This document shows, piece after piece, positions 25,859-34,236 of a stretch of 64,000 nucleotides of DNA (the first letter of the stretch is position 1; each line of letters opens with the position of its first letter). The stretch is from Streptacidiphilus fuscans (GTDB taxonomy: Bacteria > Actinomycetota > Actinomycetes > Streptomycetales > Streptomycetaceae): contig NZ_JADPRT010000001.1 in assembly GCF_015690355.1 (NCBI RefSeq), forward strand, positions 434,001 through 498,000, given 5' to 3'. The position numbers and the translations under genes are program-made. Below the pieces are notes generated by a model. That model was given only the letters and a program-made list of their open reading frames with translations, was not told the DNA's origin and made no database searches.

Positions 25859-26701
25859 CTATCGCCCCGGCGAGGTCGACGGCGTCGCGGTGGGCTTGGG
25901 CTGCAGCACGGGTGTGGAGTTCCCGAAGACGGGATGGTCGGTGTTCTGCTGGATCTGTGCGGCCTGCCGCCGGATCCCCGGCAGCGCCGCGTACAGCGCC
26001 GAGCCCGGACAGTAGGTGCAGTCGGCGTCGGTGTGGCCGGAGATCACGGCGAAGGTGGCCCGGCTGCCGGCCGGGAAGCGGCTGAGCGAGTCGGAGCAGG
26101 TCAGCACGGTCGTGGAGAGGGCGTCCACCCCGTGCAGGCTGAGCTTCCAGGCGCACAGCGCGCTGAGCGACTGGAGCATCGGCGCGGGCACGTCCGCGCC
26201 CTCGGTGAACGTGCCGATGGCGGCGATGCCCGCCGAGTTGACGTTGAAGCCGCTGCACTGGGCGCCGATCACCGGCCGGTCGACGCCGCCGTGACGGCCC
26301 TCGTAGATGTTGCCGAAGCGGTCGACCAGGAAGTTGTAGCCGATGTCGTCCCACCCTCGGCGCCCGGTCTGGTCGTCCTTCATGCTCCAGATGATGCTGG
26401 GCACGTCGGCCAGGTCGTACTCGTTGCCGCTGTCGGTGTGGTGGATGAAGATGGCCTTCACCGCGTCCGCGTAGTGGGGCGCGGGCAGCGGCTTGTTGCG
26501 GCCGATGGTGTCCCAGTCGGCGCGCCGGATGATCGCGGGCTGCGCCGCCGTCCAGTGCAGGTCCACGGGGTCGGCGAACACCCGGGCGGGCGTGGACGAC
26601 GGCGCGGGCGCGGTGGATCCGCGCACCAGGACCGTGGTGACTCCTCCGACCAGGGCGACCTGTGCCACCCGACGCATCAACAGACGCCGCTCGACGTGCA
26701 T
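25859..26701 (-). CDS. exported N-acetylmuramoyl-L-alanine amidase (PGRP type)
   Basis: 280 aa with N-terminal membrane signal (basic MHVERRLLMRRVAQ, then VALVGGVTTVLV). The Amidase_2/PGRP domain covers about residues 55-225. Zinc ligands are His in AIFIHHTDSGNEY, His and Cys in ISGHTDADCTYCPG, and the substrate-side Tyr lies in WDDIGYNFLVDRFGNIYEGR. It would cleave the bond between N-acetylmuramic acid and L-alanine of peptidoglycan. The C-terminal tail is Thr/Pro-rich. A downstream ATG (MRRVAQVALVG) could be an alternative start. It stands between a phosphodiester glycosidase and a VOC gene, all on the minus strand. Confidence 0.9.
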   Translation of the reverse strand: MHVERRLLMRRVAQVALVGGVTTVLVRGSTAPAPSSTPARVFADPVDLHWTAAQPAIIRRADWDTIGRNKPLPAPHYADAVKAIFIHHTDSGNEYDLADVPSIIWSMKDDQTGRRGWDDIGYNFLVDRFGNIYEGRHGGVDRPVIGAQCSGFNVNSAGIAAIGTFTEGADVPAPMLQSLSALCAWKLSLHGVDALSTTVLTCSDSLSRFPAGSRATFAVISGHTDADCTYCPGSALYAALPGIRRQAAQIQQNTDHPVFGNSTPVLQPKPTATPSTSPGR

Positions 26702-26913
26702 GAGTACGACGATATGCACGGATCTGCGGGGTGGGGGCTCGGGAACCGGCGCTCGGGTGAGAAGTTCCGCCGGGTGGGTGTCCCGTGTTACGCCAGGTGG
26801 GAGGCGCGATGTGACGCACCGTGAGAAGTAGTGTGACGCGCCATCAGAGTGCGCTGATCGGGCACGCGGTGATGACGATCGGTCTCGCCGCCCATGCGTG
26901 GCCGCTCCGCGGC

Positions 26914-27351
26914 CTACTCGCCGACGGTGATGCCGCCCCACTCGCTCGGCGCGACGTCCCGCACGGTCTGGGTGAACTCCCAGCGGTGGCCAGCCAGGTC
27001 CTCCAGCGTGCACTGGCGTTCGCCGTACGGGTACTCGGTCGGCTCCTCGACCACCCGCGCGCCGTGTGCACGGGCCTGCTCGAACCGGGCGTCGACGTCC
27101 TCGACGCGTACCTTGATCACATGGGTGTGCCCGCCCTGCGTCGGCGACGGCGGTCGGCGTTCCCCGTGCGCATCGGCGATGATCACGGCCCCGTCCGCGC
27201 CGATGCGCATCTGCGACCGGTGGTCCTCCCCGATCCGCACCCGCTCGGCGAACCCGAAGGCCGCCGTCAGCCAGGCGACGGCCGCGCGCACGTCGGGGTA
27301 GACCAGCACCGGGATCACCGTGCTGTGGGGGATGGAACGGTTGCTGAGCAC
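26914..27351 (-). CDS. VOC family protein (glyoxalase/YraH-like)
   Basis: 145 aa from GTG 27351. N-terminus VIPVLVYPDVRAAVAWLTAAF, middle GGHTHVIKVRVEDVDARFEQARAHG, C-terminus EDLAGHRWEFTQTVRDV. Second VOC subtype in the window: closer to glyoxalase/PhnB-like proteins with the VPVLVYxDV start. Likely a small-molecule binding or detoxifying protein; substrate unknown. The start is not backed by a clear ribosome site. Confidence 0.82.
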   Translation of the reverse strand: MLSNRSIPHSTVIPVLVYPDVRAAVAWLTAAFGFAERVRIGEDHRSQMRIGADGAVIIADAHGERRPPSPTQGGHTHVIKVRVEDVDARFEQARAHGARVVEEPTEYPYGERQCTLEDLAGHRWEFTQTVRDVAPSEWGGITVGE

Positions 27352-27407
27352 GGCATCAACGTACGTCCGCCCGGGCGCGGCAGCCAGTCTGCGGTGGTGC
27401 CGGGGGC

Positions 27408-27947
27408 TCAACCTGCGGCGTCCTGTTCCGGGTGGGCGAGTCGGCGGCGTGCTCGTGCCAGGTCGCGCACCCTTTCGTCGTCGACCTGGTCGCGGGCGGT
27501 GGGCGCGGGGCAGACGGCCGCGTGGGCCGGGCGGACGAGCGTGTCCGGGAGTGGTTCGATGCCGCCGAAATGGACGGCGGTCAGCCTGATCACGTAGCGG
27601 GAGTTGCGGGCCGTCGTGGGGAGCAGCCGCCATTGGTACCGGGAGGGGATGGTCTTCGCGGGCACTTCGTCGGCTTCCAGCGCGATGCGTCGGCCGTAGT
27701 TGGTGATGAAGTACGTGAGCGGGGCACCGCAGTCCGGACACGGCTGCGGTTCGTGGAAGGTCAGGTCGTCGGGATCCTCCTCGGGCCACCCCGTGGAGCC
27801 GTCGGCCGCGACGGCGATCCGCACCGCGTCGGCCCAGTCCTTGTCGCACAGCCAGCCCAGGGGAACCGCGCGGCCGCGTTGCTCGACGTCGTCGCCGGTG
27901 CTCTGGCAGCGCTGGCAGGAGTGCTGCCCCTCCCCACGTCTCCCCAT
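27408..27947 (-). CDS. zinc-ribbon hypothetical protein (possible DUF6083 type)
   Basis: 179 aa from ATG 27947. Two CxxC pairs are visible: CQRC near residue 10 and CPDC near residue 75. Between and after them it is rich in Asp/Arg with PAKTIPSRYQWRLLPTTAR and a terminal HAAVCPAPTARD. This looks like a treble-clef or zinc-ribbon metal protein of the Streptomyces DUF6083 group, which I recall with only moderate certainty. It precedes the VOC gene on the same strand with 56 nt between. Function unknown. Confidence 0.6.
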   Translation of the reverse strand: MGRRGEGQHSCQRCQSTGDDVEQRGRAVPLGWLCDKDWADAVRIAVAADGSTGWPEEDPDDLTFHEPQPCPDCGAPLTYFITNYGRRIALEADEVPAKTIPSRYQWRLLPTTARNSRYVIRLTAVHFGGIEPLPDTLVRPAHAAVCPAPTARDQVDDERVRDLARARRRLAHPEQDAAG

Positions 27948-28347
27948 GCAATCGACGATGCGACGTGATCCGGCATACTTCCAGGGCTGTTTCCGGCCGA
28001 ATCTTCGCAGGTCACGCCGGTGGCCGTCGCACGCGTGCCGTGCCGTCCCACCGCTCCCGGGCGTCACGGCGGGTGCGGGCGTGGGCCCGGGGTGCCGAAA
28101 CGCCCACGCTGTCGGCACCCCGGGTGAGGAGCCGCGAGGCCACCTGTCCATGCCCTCGCGACACGGGGATCCGGCCGCTCAAAGCAGAACCCCGCAGGTG
28201 CCCCTTACCCCCGCTGAGCTGGGCAAACCCTGTTGCTGTCCGTGCTGGGTCGTGTCCGAACGGTAGTGATCGGGCGGGTGCCGCGCAGTCGCGCCGTGCA
28301 GGCAAAGGGGAAGCGGGTCGCCGCGCCAGCGCGGTACGTTCGGGCGT
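27948..28347. other. 400-nt gene-free divergent promoter region
   Basis: Separates the zinc-ribbon gene (minus) from the methyltransferase (plus). It holds a perfect 13-bp inverted repeat at 28086-28124 and otherwise no convincing reading frame. Promoters for both flanking genes must lie here, but I cannot point to a definite one. Confidence 0.7.
28086..28124. other. perfect 13-bp hairpin CCCGGGGTGCCGA
   Basis: CCCGGGGTGCCGA at 28086-28098 is exactly complementary to TCGGCACCCCGGG at 28112-28124 with a 13-nt loop. It lacks a T-run, so it is not an ordinary terminator. It may be an operator or an RNA structure. Confidence 0.5.
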
Positions 28348-29097
28348 ATGCCCGATGATCTTTTTGCCGATCCCGCCATGGCCGCGCTCTACGACCCGAT
28401 GGAGGGCGACCGCGACGATCTCGACTTCTACGCCCGGATCGCGGAGGAGTTCGGGGCGCGCGATGTGCTGGACGTCGGGTGCGGGACGGGCGTGCTCGCA
28501 CTGATGCTGGCCGATCGGGGCATCTCCGTCACCGGGCTCGATCCGGCCGCGGCGTCCCTGGAGATCGCTCGCGCGAAGCCGGGCGCTGACCGGGTCCGGT
28601 GGATCTGCGGGGACGCGAGCGCGCTGCCGCCGACGCTCTGCGTGGATCTGGCCGTGATGACCGGGAACGTCGCGCAGGCCATCGTCGAGCCGGACGCCTG
28701 GGACGGCACCCTCGCCCGCGTCCGTGCGGCGCTGCGGCCCGGCGGGCATCTGGTCTTCGAGACCCGGGATCCCGCCAGGCGCGCGTGGGAGACCTGGAAC
28801 CGCGAGAGCTCCCACCGGGTCGCGCGGTTCCCGGGCCTCGGGAGGGTCACCAGCTGGGTGGACCTGCTCGATGTCGACGGCCCGCTGGTGACCTTCCGCT
28901 GGACCTACCTGCGGGAGGACGACAACGGGCGGGAGCTCACCTCGCTCTCCACGCTCCGCTTCCGCGAGCGGGACGAGGTCGAGGCGGACCTTGCCGCGAA
29001 CGGATACGAGGTCCGGGAGGTACGGGACGCCCCGGACCGTCCCGGCAAGGAGTTCGTCTTCGTGGCCCGGAGGCCGGCAGGCGCTGACGCGGCCTGA
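28348..29097 (+). CDS. class I SAM-dependent methyltransferase
   Basis: 249-aa methyltransferase. The motif I loop VLDVGCGTGVLALML starts near residue 40, the acidic residue after motif II is in VTGLDPAAASLEIA, and motif IV is LAVMTGNVAQAI, followed by RPGGHLVFETRDPARRAWE. C-terminal substrate cap ends FVFVARRP. The acceptor is not apparent. It is divergent from the zinc-ribbon gene, and its end faces the convergent TNT gene. Confidence 0.9.
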   Translation: MPDDLFADPAMAALYDPMEGDRDDLDFYARIAEEFGARDVLDVGCGTGVLALMLADRGISVTGLDPAAASLEIARAKPGADRVRWICGDASALPPTLCVDLAVMTGNVAQAIVEPDAWDGTLARVRAALRPGGHLVFETRDPARRAWETWNRESSHRVARFPGLGRVTSWVDLLDVDGPLVTFRWTYLREDDNGRELTSLSTLRFRERDEVEADLAANGYEVREVRDAPDRPGKEFVFVARRPAGADAA

Positions 29098-29139
29098 TCA
29101 GACGTGGCCCGGCCTGACCGGGCCTGATCCGACCCGACG

Positions 29140-29814
29140 TCAGACGAGCCGCTCCAGATAGCCGTTGCTGACCAGCCACCCCACGTTGAGCTGTGCCGGA
29201 GCGCCCGGGAACAGGGACGGGTCGAGCTGGTACTGCCAGCCCAGGCCCGGCTGGTTGAACCAGGGCGCGATCGGACCGGCGTCCACCTCGAACGGCTTGA
29301 GCACCTTGTAGTCGTGGTAGTTGCACCCGGCCGCGGGGTTCCCGTCGAGGCTCTGCGGCGGGAGGGCGCGCGAGGAGTACGCCGAGCCCGCCGGGGCGAG
29401 GAAGGAGCCGTACTCGCTGCCGAAACGGTCGATGTCCAGGCCGCGCAGCAGCCGCTGGTGGATCTCCATGGGCTTGCCGTCGGGCGCGATCAGGTAGCCG
29501 TTGTCCGGCGGGTAGCGCCAGCCGCCCGCGCCGTTGTAGGCCGTGGGGTCGTAGAACTGCGCCAGGAACGCAGCCGGGGCCTCGCCGCCCGTGCGCCGGT
29601 AACCGTTCAGCTCGCCGCCGACCGCTCCCGTGGTCGGGAGCTGCTCCGGACCGAGGCGCGCGTCGCCGTCGTGGAAGGCGGCGGAGCAGTCGTCGCTGGG
29701 CAACGCGTCGGCGTGCGCGGCCGTCGCCTCCGCGCCCACGCCGGTGAACACCGTGGCCGCGACGACCAGGGCGAGGCCCACGCCGATCCTGGAAAGGTTC
29801 TGAGCAACCGTCAT
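29140..29814 (-). CDS. secreted TNT-domain protein (NAD+ glycohydrolase-like)
   Basis: 224 aa from ATG 29814; an in-frame GTG at 29838 is an alternative. A cleavable signal peptide runs to about residue 35 (Ala/Val core, AHA end). The C-terminal part from about residue 95 is a TNT domain: YPPDNGY near 101-107, DRFGSEYGSFLAPAG, SSRALPPQSLD, YHDYKVLKPFEV and APWFNQPGLGWQY. His167 and Gln194 sit where the essential His and Gln of the Mycobacterium tuberculosis necrotizing toxin would be expected (residue mapping is my inference). The family cleaves NAD(P)+ to ADP-ribose and nicotinamide. Unlike polymorphic toxins there is no delivery domain, and no immunity gene is adjacent. Two cysteines (43, 164) may pair. 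Confidence 0.85.
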   Translation of the reverse strand: MTVAQNLSRIGVGLALVVAATVFTGVGAEATAAHADALPSDDCSAAFHDGDARLGPEQLPTTGAVGGELNGYRRTGGEAPAAFLAQFYDPTAYNGAGGWRYPPDNGYLIAPDGKPMEIHQRLLRGLDIDRFGSEYGSFLAPAGSAYSSRALPPQSLDGNPAAGCNYHDYKVLKPFEVDAGPIAPWFNQPGLGWQYQLDPSLFPGAPAQLNVGWLVSNGYLERLV

Positions 29815-29817
29815 GGG

Positions 29818-29867
29818 GTGATCAAAACACTCCGCCACAGCCTGACGGTCCGTTACGTGATCAAACC
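29818..29867. promoter_or_regulatory. direct repeat GTGATCAAA in the TNT promoter region
   Basis: GTGATCAAA occurs at 29818-29826 and again at 29859-29867, 41 nt apart, just upstream of the TNT gene start. It may be a regulator site for that gene. Confidence 0.3.
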
Positions 29868-29942
29868 ACCCGAAAGAGCGGAACCGCCGGTGGCAGGCCC
29901 TGCGTCACCCCTCCCACCTGCGGGGATGCCAAGCAACCGGGC

Positions 29943-30770
29943 TCAGCCCATCCAGTCGAACGTGTCCGGGTCCGGGCCGATGCGGCCGCCGTGGTCGAGG
30001 GCCGCGATCGCCGCCAGGTCGTCCGCGTCGAGGGTGAAGTCGAAGACGTCGAAGTTCTGCCGGATCCGCTCCGGGGTGACCGACTTCGGGATCACCACGT
30101 TCCCCAGCTGCAGGTGCCAGCGGAGCACGACCTGGGCCGCCGTCTTGCCGTGCTTGGCGCCGATCGCGACCAGCGTCTGGTCCTCCAGCAGACCGCGACC
30201 CTGGCCCAGCGGGCTCCACGCCTCGGTCGTGATGCCGTGCTCGGCGTTGAGGGCGCGCAGCCCGTTCTGCGGGAAGTAGGGGTGCAGCTCGACCTGGTCG
30301 ACCGCGGGCACCAGGCCGGTCTCGGCGAAGAGCCGCTCCAGGTGCTTCGCGCCGAAGTTGGAGACGCCCACCGCGCGCGCCCGGCCCTCGGCGTGGATCT
30401 TCTCCAGCGCGCGCCACGCGTCGACGTACCGGTCACGCGAGGGGACCGGCCAGTGGATCAGGTAGAGGTCGATGTAGTCCAGCCCGAGCCGCTCCAGGCT
30501 GGCGTCGAACGCGCGCAGCGCGCCGTCGCCCGCGTGGTCGGTGTTCCAGAGCTTGGTGGTGACGAACAGTTCGTCACGCGGCAGGCCGCTGTCGCGCAGC
30601 GCCAGGCCGACGCCCTTCTCGTTGCCGTAGATCGCGGCGGTGTCGATGCTGCGGTACCCGGCGGCCAGTGCCTCGCCGACGACGGTGCGGGCCTCCGCGT
30701 CCGGCACCTGCCAGACGCCGAAGCCGAGCTGGGGCATCGTCAGCCCGTTGTTCAAGGTGATCGTCTGCAT
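29943..30770 (-). CDS. aldo/keto reductase
   Basis: 275-aa NADPH-dependent carbonyl reductase. The catalytic tetrad is complete: Asp43 and Tyr48 (SIDTAAIYGNE), Lys73 (TTKLWN), His106 (LIHWPVP). The cofactor-binding IPKSVTPERIRQNFDVFDF is present near the C-terminus. Similar to 2,5-diketo-D-gluconate reductases and prostaglandin F-like reductases (AKR5). It is divergent from the phospholipase C gene and read toward TNT with a 128-nt gap. Substrate not determined. Confidence 0.92.
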   Translation of the reverse strand: MQTITLNNGLTMPQLGFGVWQVPDAEARTVVGEALAAGYRSIDTAAIYGNEKGVGLALRDSGLPRDELFVTTKLWNTDHAGDGALRAFDASLERLGLDYIDLYLIHWPVPSRDRYVDAWRALEKIHAEGRARAVGVSNFGAKHLERLFAETGLVPAVDQVELHPYFPQNGLRALNAEHGITTEAWSPLGQGRGLLEDQTLVAIGAKHGKTAAQVVLRWHLQLGNVVIPKSVTPERIRQNFDVFDFTLDADDLAAIAALDHGGRIGPDPDTFDWMG

Positions 30771-30938
30771 GTCGACCAGTCTGCCAGGGTGCGGCCGAGG
30801 TGCCTCGCCGAGCGTTCCACCGGGGTTTGCCGGGTATCCCCCGTTCGGCCCACGGGCGTTGTCGCGGGTCTGTCGAGAATCTGCTCGCACGCCCCCGAGC
30901 CGAGTGCGCCGACGCACCGGAGACCGGAGTCAGACCTG

Positions 30939-33023
30939 ATGTCCTCTTCGTTGAACCGACGCCGATTCCTGCAGTTGGCCGGTGGCACCGCCGCCGCGTC
31001 CGTGCTGTCCACCAGCGTCGCGCGCGCCGCGTCGATCCCGGCCAACCGGGCGACCGGCAGCCTGCGCGACGTGGAGCACATCGTGGTGCTGATGCAGGAG
31101 AACCGGTCCTTCGACCACTACTTCGGCACCCTGCGCGGCGTCCGCGGCTTCGGGGACCCGCACCCGGTCACGCTGCCCAGCGGCAAGCCGGTCTGGTACC
31201 AGAACGACGGCGGCGCGGGTGGCGGCAAGGACGTGCTGCCGTTCCACCCGGACGCGCCCGACCTCGGCCTCCAGTTCCTGGAGGACCTTCCGCACGACTG
31301 GAACAGCACGCACGGCGCGCTCAACAACGGCGGCTACGACCGCTGGGTGCCCACCAAGAGCGCCACCTCCATGGCGCACCTGACGCGGGACGACATCCCG
31401 TTCCACTACGCCCTGGCCGAGACGTTCACCGTCTGCGACGCCTACCACTGCTCACTGCTGGGCCCGACCGACCCGAACCGCTACTACATGTGGACCGGCT
31501 ACGTCGGCAACGACGGCAAGGGCGGCGGCCCGGTCATCTCCAACGCCGAGGCCGGGTACGGCTGGACCACCTACCCCGAGCGGCTGGAGGCGGCCGGGGT
31601 CTCCTGGAAGATCTACCAGGACGTCGGCACCGGTCTGGACGCCAACGGCTCGTGGGGCTGGACGAGTGACGCCTACATCGGCAACTACGGCGACAACTCG
31701 CTGCTCTACTTCGACCAGTACCGCACCGCCAACCCCGGCGACCCGCTCTACGACAAGGCGCGCACCGGAACGAACGCGAGCGCGGGCGATGGCTTCTTCG
31801 ACGTGCTGCGCTCCGACGTCAAGGCGGGCAAGCTGCCCCAGGTCTCCTGGATCGTCGCGCCCGAGGCGTTCACCGAGCACCCGAACTGGCCGGTCAACTA
31901 CGGCGCCTGGTACATCTCGCAGGTCCTGGACGCGCTGACCGCCGACCCGGAGGTGTGGAGCCGCACCGCGCTGCTGATCACCTACGACGAGAACGACGGC
32001 TTCTTCGACCACCTGGTCCCGCCCTTCGCCCCGGCCGACGCCGCGCAGGGGGCGTCGACCGCCGACACGAGCCTGGAGATCTACAGCGCGGGCGGCGGCG
32101 CCGTGGCCGGTCCCTACGGGCTGGGCCCGCGCGTGCCGATGCTGGTGGTCTCGCCGTGGAGCACCGGCGGCTACGTCTGCTCGCAGACCTTCGACCACAC
32201 CTCGATCATCCAGTTCATCGAGCAACGGTTCGGCGTCCACGAGCCCAACATCTCGCCCTGGCGTCGCGCCGTCTGCGGTGACCTGACCTCGGCGTTCGAC
32301 TTCCGCCGCCATGACGACGCGGCCCCGTCGCTGCCGTCGACCGCCGGCTACCTGCCGCCCGACAAGAACCGCCACCCCGACTACGTGCCCACGCTGCCGG
32401 CCAACCCGGCGCTGCCCAAGCAGGAGCGCGGCACCCGCCCGTCCCGTCCGCTGCCCTACGACCTGGCGGTCGACGGCTCGGTGGACGCGTCCGGCGCGCT
32501 GACCGTCGGCTTCGCCAGCCACGGAGGGGCGGGCGCGAACTTCTTCGCGACCTCCACCTCCCGCACAGACGGCCCGTGGACGTTCACCGTGGGCGCCGGA
32601 CGCAGCCTCAGCCACGTCTGGACCGCGCCGGGCGCGGCTGCCGCGAAGCCCGGGCCCTACGAGCTGACCGTCCACGGCCCGTCCGGGTTCCTGCGGCAGT
32701 TCCGCGGCGAGCCGGGGCAGCTCGGCGTCGAGGTGACGGCCCGCCACGAGGGCGCGAGCGGCGAGCTGCGGCTGACCCTGGCCAACCACGGCAAGGCGAG
32801 CGCGCACGTGGTCCTGGTCGACGCCTACGGGGTGCACGGGCCGGTCACGCTCACCCTGCGGGCGGGCGCCACGGCCGTGCACCAGGTGGACACCCGCCGC
32901 ACCAACGGCTGGTACGACGTCTCGGTGCTGACCGACGGTCGGCCGTCCGACCTGCGTCGCCTGGCGGGTCGCGTGGAGACGGGCCGGGCCGGCACCAGCG
33001 ACCCGGCGATCGGGCGCGGCTGA
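30939..33023 (+). CDS. Tat-exported phosphocholine-specific phospholipase C
   Basis: 694 aa, typical for the family. The start ATG at 30939 gives a twin-arginine signal peptide (NRRRFLQLAGGTAAASVLST). The catalytic alkaline-phosphatase-like domain includes VEHIVVLMQENRSFDHYFGT (Thr-independent metal loop), LLGPTDPNRYYMWTG and LITYDENDGFFDHLVPP. Two C-terminal DUF756-type beta domains start near residue 500 (RPSRPLPYDLAVDGSVDASG; GQLGVEVTARHEG). It hydrolyses phosphatidylcholine or sphingomyelin outside the cell to release phosphocholine. It stands alone and ends in a hairpin at 33042. Confidence 0.94.
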   Translation: MSSSLNRRRFLQLAGGTAAASVLSTSVARAASIPANRATGSLRDVEHIVVLMQENRSFDHYFGTLRGVRGFGDPHPVTLPSGKPVWYQNDGGAGGGKDVLPFHPDAPDLGLQFLEDLPHDWNSTHGALNNGGYDRWVPTKSATSMAHLTRDDIPFHYALAETFTVCDAYHCSLLGPTDPNRYYMWTGYVGNDGKGGGPVISNAEAGYGWTTYPERLEAAGVSWKIYQDVGTGLDANGSWGWTSDAYIGNYGDNSLLYFDQYRTANPGDPLYDKARTGTNASAGDGFFDVLRSDVKAGKLPQVSWIVAPEAFTEHPNWPVNYGAWYISQVLDALTADPEVWSRTALLITYDENDGFFDHLVPPFAPADAAQGASTADTSLEIYSAGGGAVAGPYGLGPRVPMLVVSPWSTGGYVCSQTFDHTSIIQFIEQRFGVHEPNISPWRRAVCGDLTSAFDFRRHDDAAPSLPSTAGYLPPDKNRHPDYVPTLPANPALPKQERGTRPSRPLPYDLAVDGSVDASGALTVGFASHGGAGANFFATSTSRTDGPWTFTVGAGRSLSHVWTAPGAAAAKPGPYELTVHGPSGFLRQFRGEPGQLGVEVTARHEGASGELRLTLANHGKASAHVVLVDAYGVHGPVTLTLRAGATAVHQVDTRRTNGWYDVSVLTDGRPSDLRRLAGRVETGRAGTSDPAIGRG

Positions 33024-33041
33024 CGCTCGTGTGACGCGACG

Positions 33042-33080
33042 CAGCCGGACGGGCGGGCCGAGGGCCTGTCCGTCCGGCTG
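33042..33080. terminator. hairpin between phospholipase C and GlxA-type regulator
   Basis: CAGCCGGACGG at 33042-33052 pairs with CCGTCCGGCTG at 33070-33080; a second GGCC/GGCC stem can form in the loop. No T-run, but the position between convergent genes fits a bidirectional terminator. Confidence 0.6.
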
Positions 33081-33127
33081 TGCGTGTGTGGATGCAGCGT
33101 GTGCAGGCAACGCGTGCTGGCAGCGCG

Positions 33128-34123
33128 TCAGCTGGGACCCTGCTGCTCCGACCGGACGCCGCCCCGCGTGCGGAAGGTGCGGCGGTAGGTGTCCGGGGGG
33201 ACCCCGACCGTGCGGTGGAAGTGGCGGCGCAGGGTCGTCGAGGTGCCCATGCCGGTGGTCTCCGCGATCAGGTCGATGCCCTGGTCAGTGGTCTCCAGCA
33301 GCTCCTGTGCGCGCCGGATCCGCTGGCTGAGCAGCCACTGGAGCGGTGTCGTGCCCGTCACCTGCCGGAAGTGGCGGCCGAGGTGACGTGAGCTCATCCG
33401 CGCCTGCCGGGCCAGGTCCTCGACGGTCAGCGGCTGGTCCAGCCGCTCGATCGCCCAGGGGAGCAGGTCGGCGAGCGGATGGTTGCCCGGCGCGGGCATC
33501 GGACTGGTGACGAACTGGGCCTGCCCGCCGTCCCGGTGCGGCGGCACGACCAGCCGCCGGGCGACCGCGTTGGCCGTCGCCGAGCCGTGGTCGAGGCGGA
33601 CCAGGTGCAGGCAGAGGTCCATCGCGGCGGCCTTGCCCGCCGAGGTCAGCACGCTGCCGTTGTCCACGTACAGCACGTCGGGGTCCACCTCGACCAGCGG
33701 ATGGCGCTCGGCGAGGATGTCGGTGTGCGCCCAGTGCGTGGTCGCGCGCAGGCCGTCCAGCAGACCGCCCCTGGCCAGGACGAACGCGCCGGTGCAGAGG
33801 GACGCGATCCGCGCTCCCGCGTCGTGGGCCGCGCGCACCGCGTCGACGAGGTCGTCCGGCGGGTCCTCGTCGACGTCCGCCCAGCCGGGGACGATCACGG
33901 TGTCGGCGTGCCGGAGCTGGTCGAGCCCGTGGTCGGGCTCCAGCCGGAACCGCCCGACCTGCACGGGTGCCGGGCCGCAGAGGACGAGCCGGTACCAGGG
34001 ATGCGCCACGGTCACCGGCGGGGAGCCGAACACCTCAAGGGCGAGCGAGAGTTCGAAGTGCAGCATCCCGTCGGTGACGGCGAGGGCGACGGTCTTCACG
34101 TCCGGATCCGCGTCCCGATTCAT
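33128..34123 (-). CDS. GlxA-family transcriptional regulator (DJ-1/PfpI + AraC)
   Basis: 331 aa. The N-terminal DJ-1/PfpI-like domain (about 10-185) contains TVIVPGWADV and the nucleophile-like Cys of IASLCTGAFVLARGG, a ligand or nicotinamide-type sensor. The C-terminal AraC domain (about 225-320) holds two HTH units (TVEDLARQARMSSRHLGRHF; LIAETTGMGTSTTLRRHFHR). It is divergent from the saccharopine-dehydrogenase-like gene, with an inverted repeat TGTCCGGAA...TTCCGGACA in between, so it probably controls that gene and itself. Confidence 0.92.
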   Translation of the reverse strand: MNRDADPDVKTVALAVTDGMLHFELSLALEVFGSPPVTVAHPWYRLVLCGPAPVQVGRFRLEPDHGLDQLRHADTVIVPGWADVDEDPPDDLVDAVRAAHDAGARIASLCTGAFVLARGGLLDGLRATTHWAHTDILAERHPLVEVDPDVLYVDNGSVLTSAGKAAAMDLCLHLVRLDHGSATANAVARRLVVPPHRDGGQAQFVTSPMPAPGNHPLADLLPWAIERLDQPLTVEDLARQARMSSRHLGRHFRQVTGTTPLQWLLSQRIRRAQELLETTDQGIDLIAETTGMGTSTTLRRHFHRTVGVPPDTYRRTFRTRGGVRSEQQGPS

Positions 34124-34157
34124 GTCCGGAAGTGTATGGGTGATGTCGTTCCGGACA
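34123..34157. promoter_or_regulatory. inverted repeat TGTCCGGAA / TTCCGGACA, candidate GlxA operator
   Basis: Perfect 9-bp arms with a 17-nt spacer, starting at the first base of the regulator's start codon and lying upstream of the divergent reductase gene. It fits an AraC-type dimer site with centres 26 bp apart. Confidence 0.65.
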
Positions 34158-34236
34158 CTAGTGCCTTCAGTCCGCCTCCAGCAGGATGGTCTCGAAGGAA
34201 GAACGCGGCAGGGACCTGAGAAACGGGAGTCAAGTC

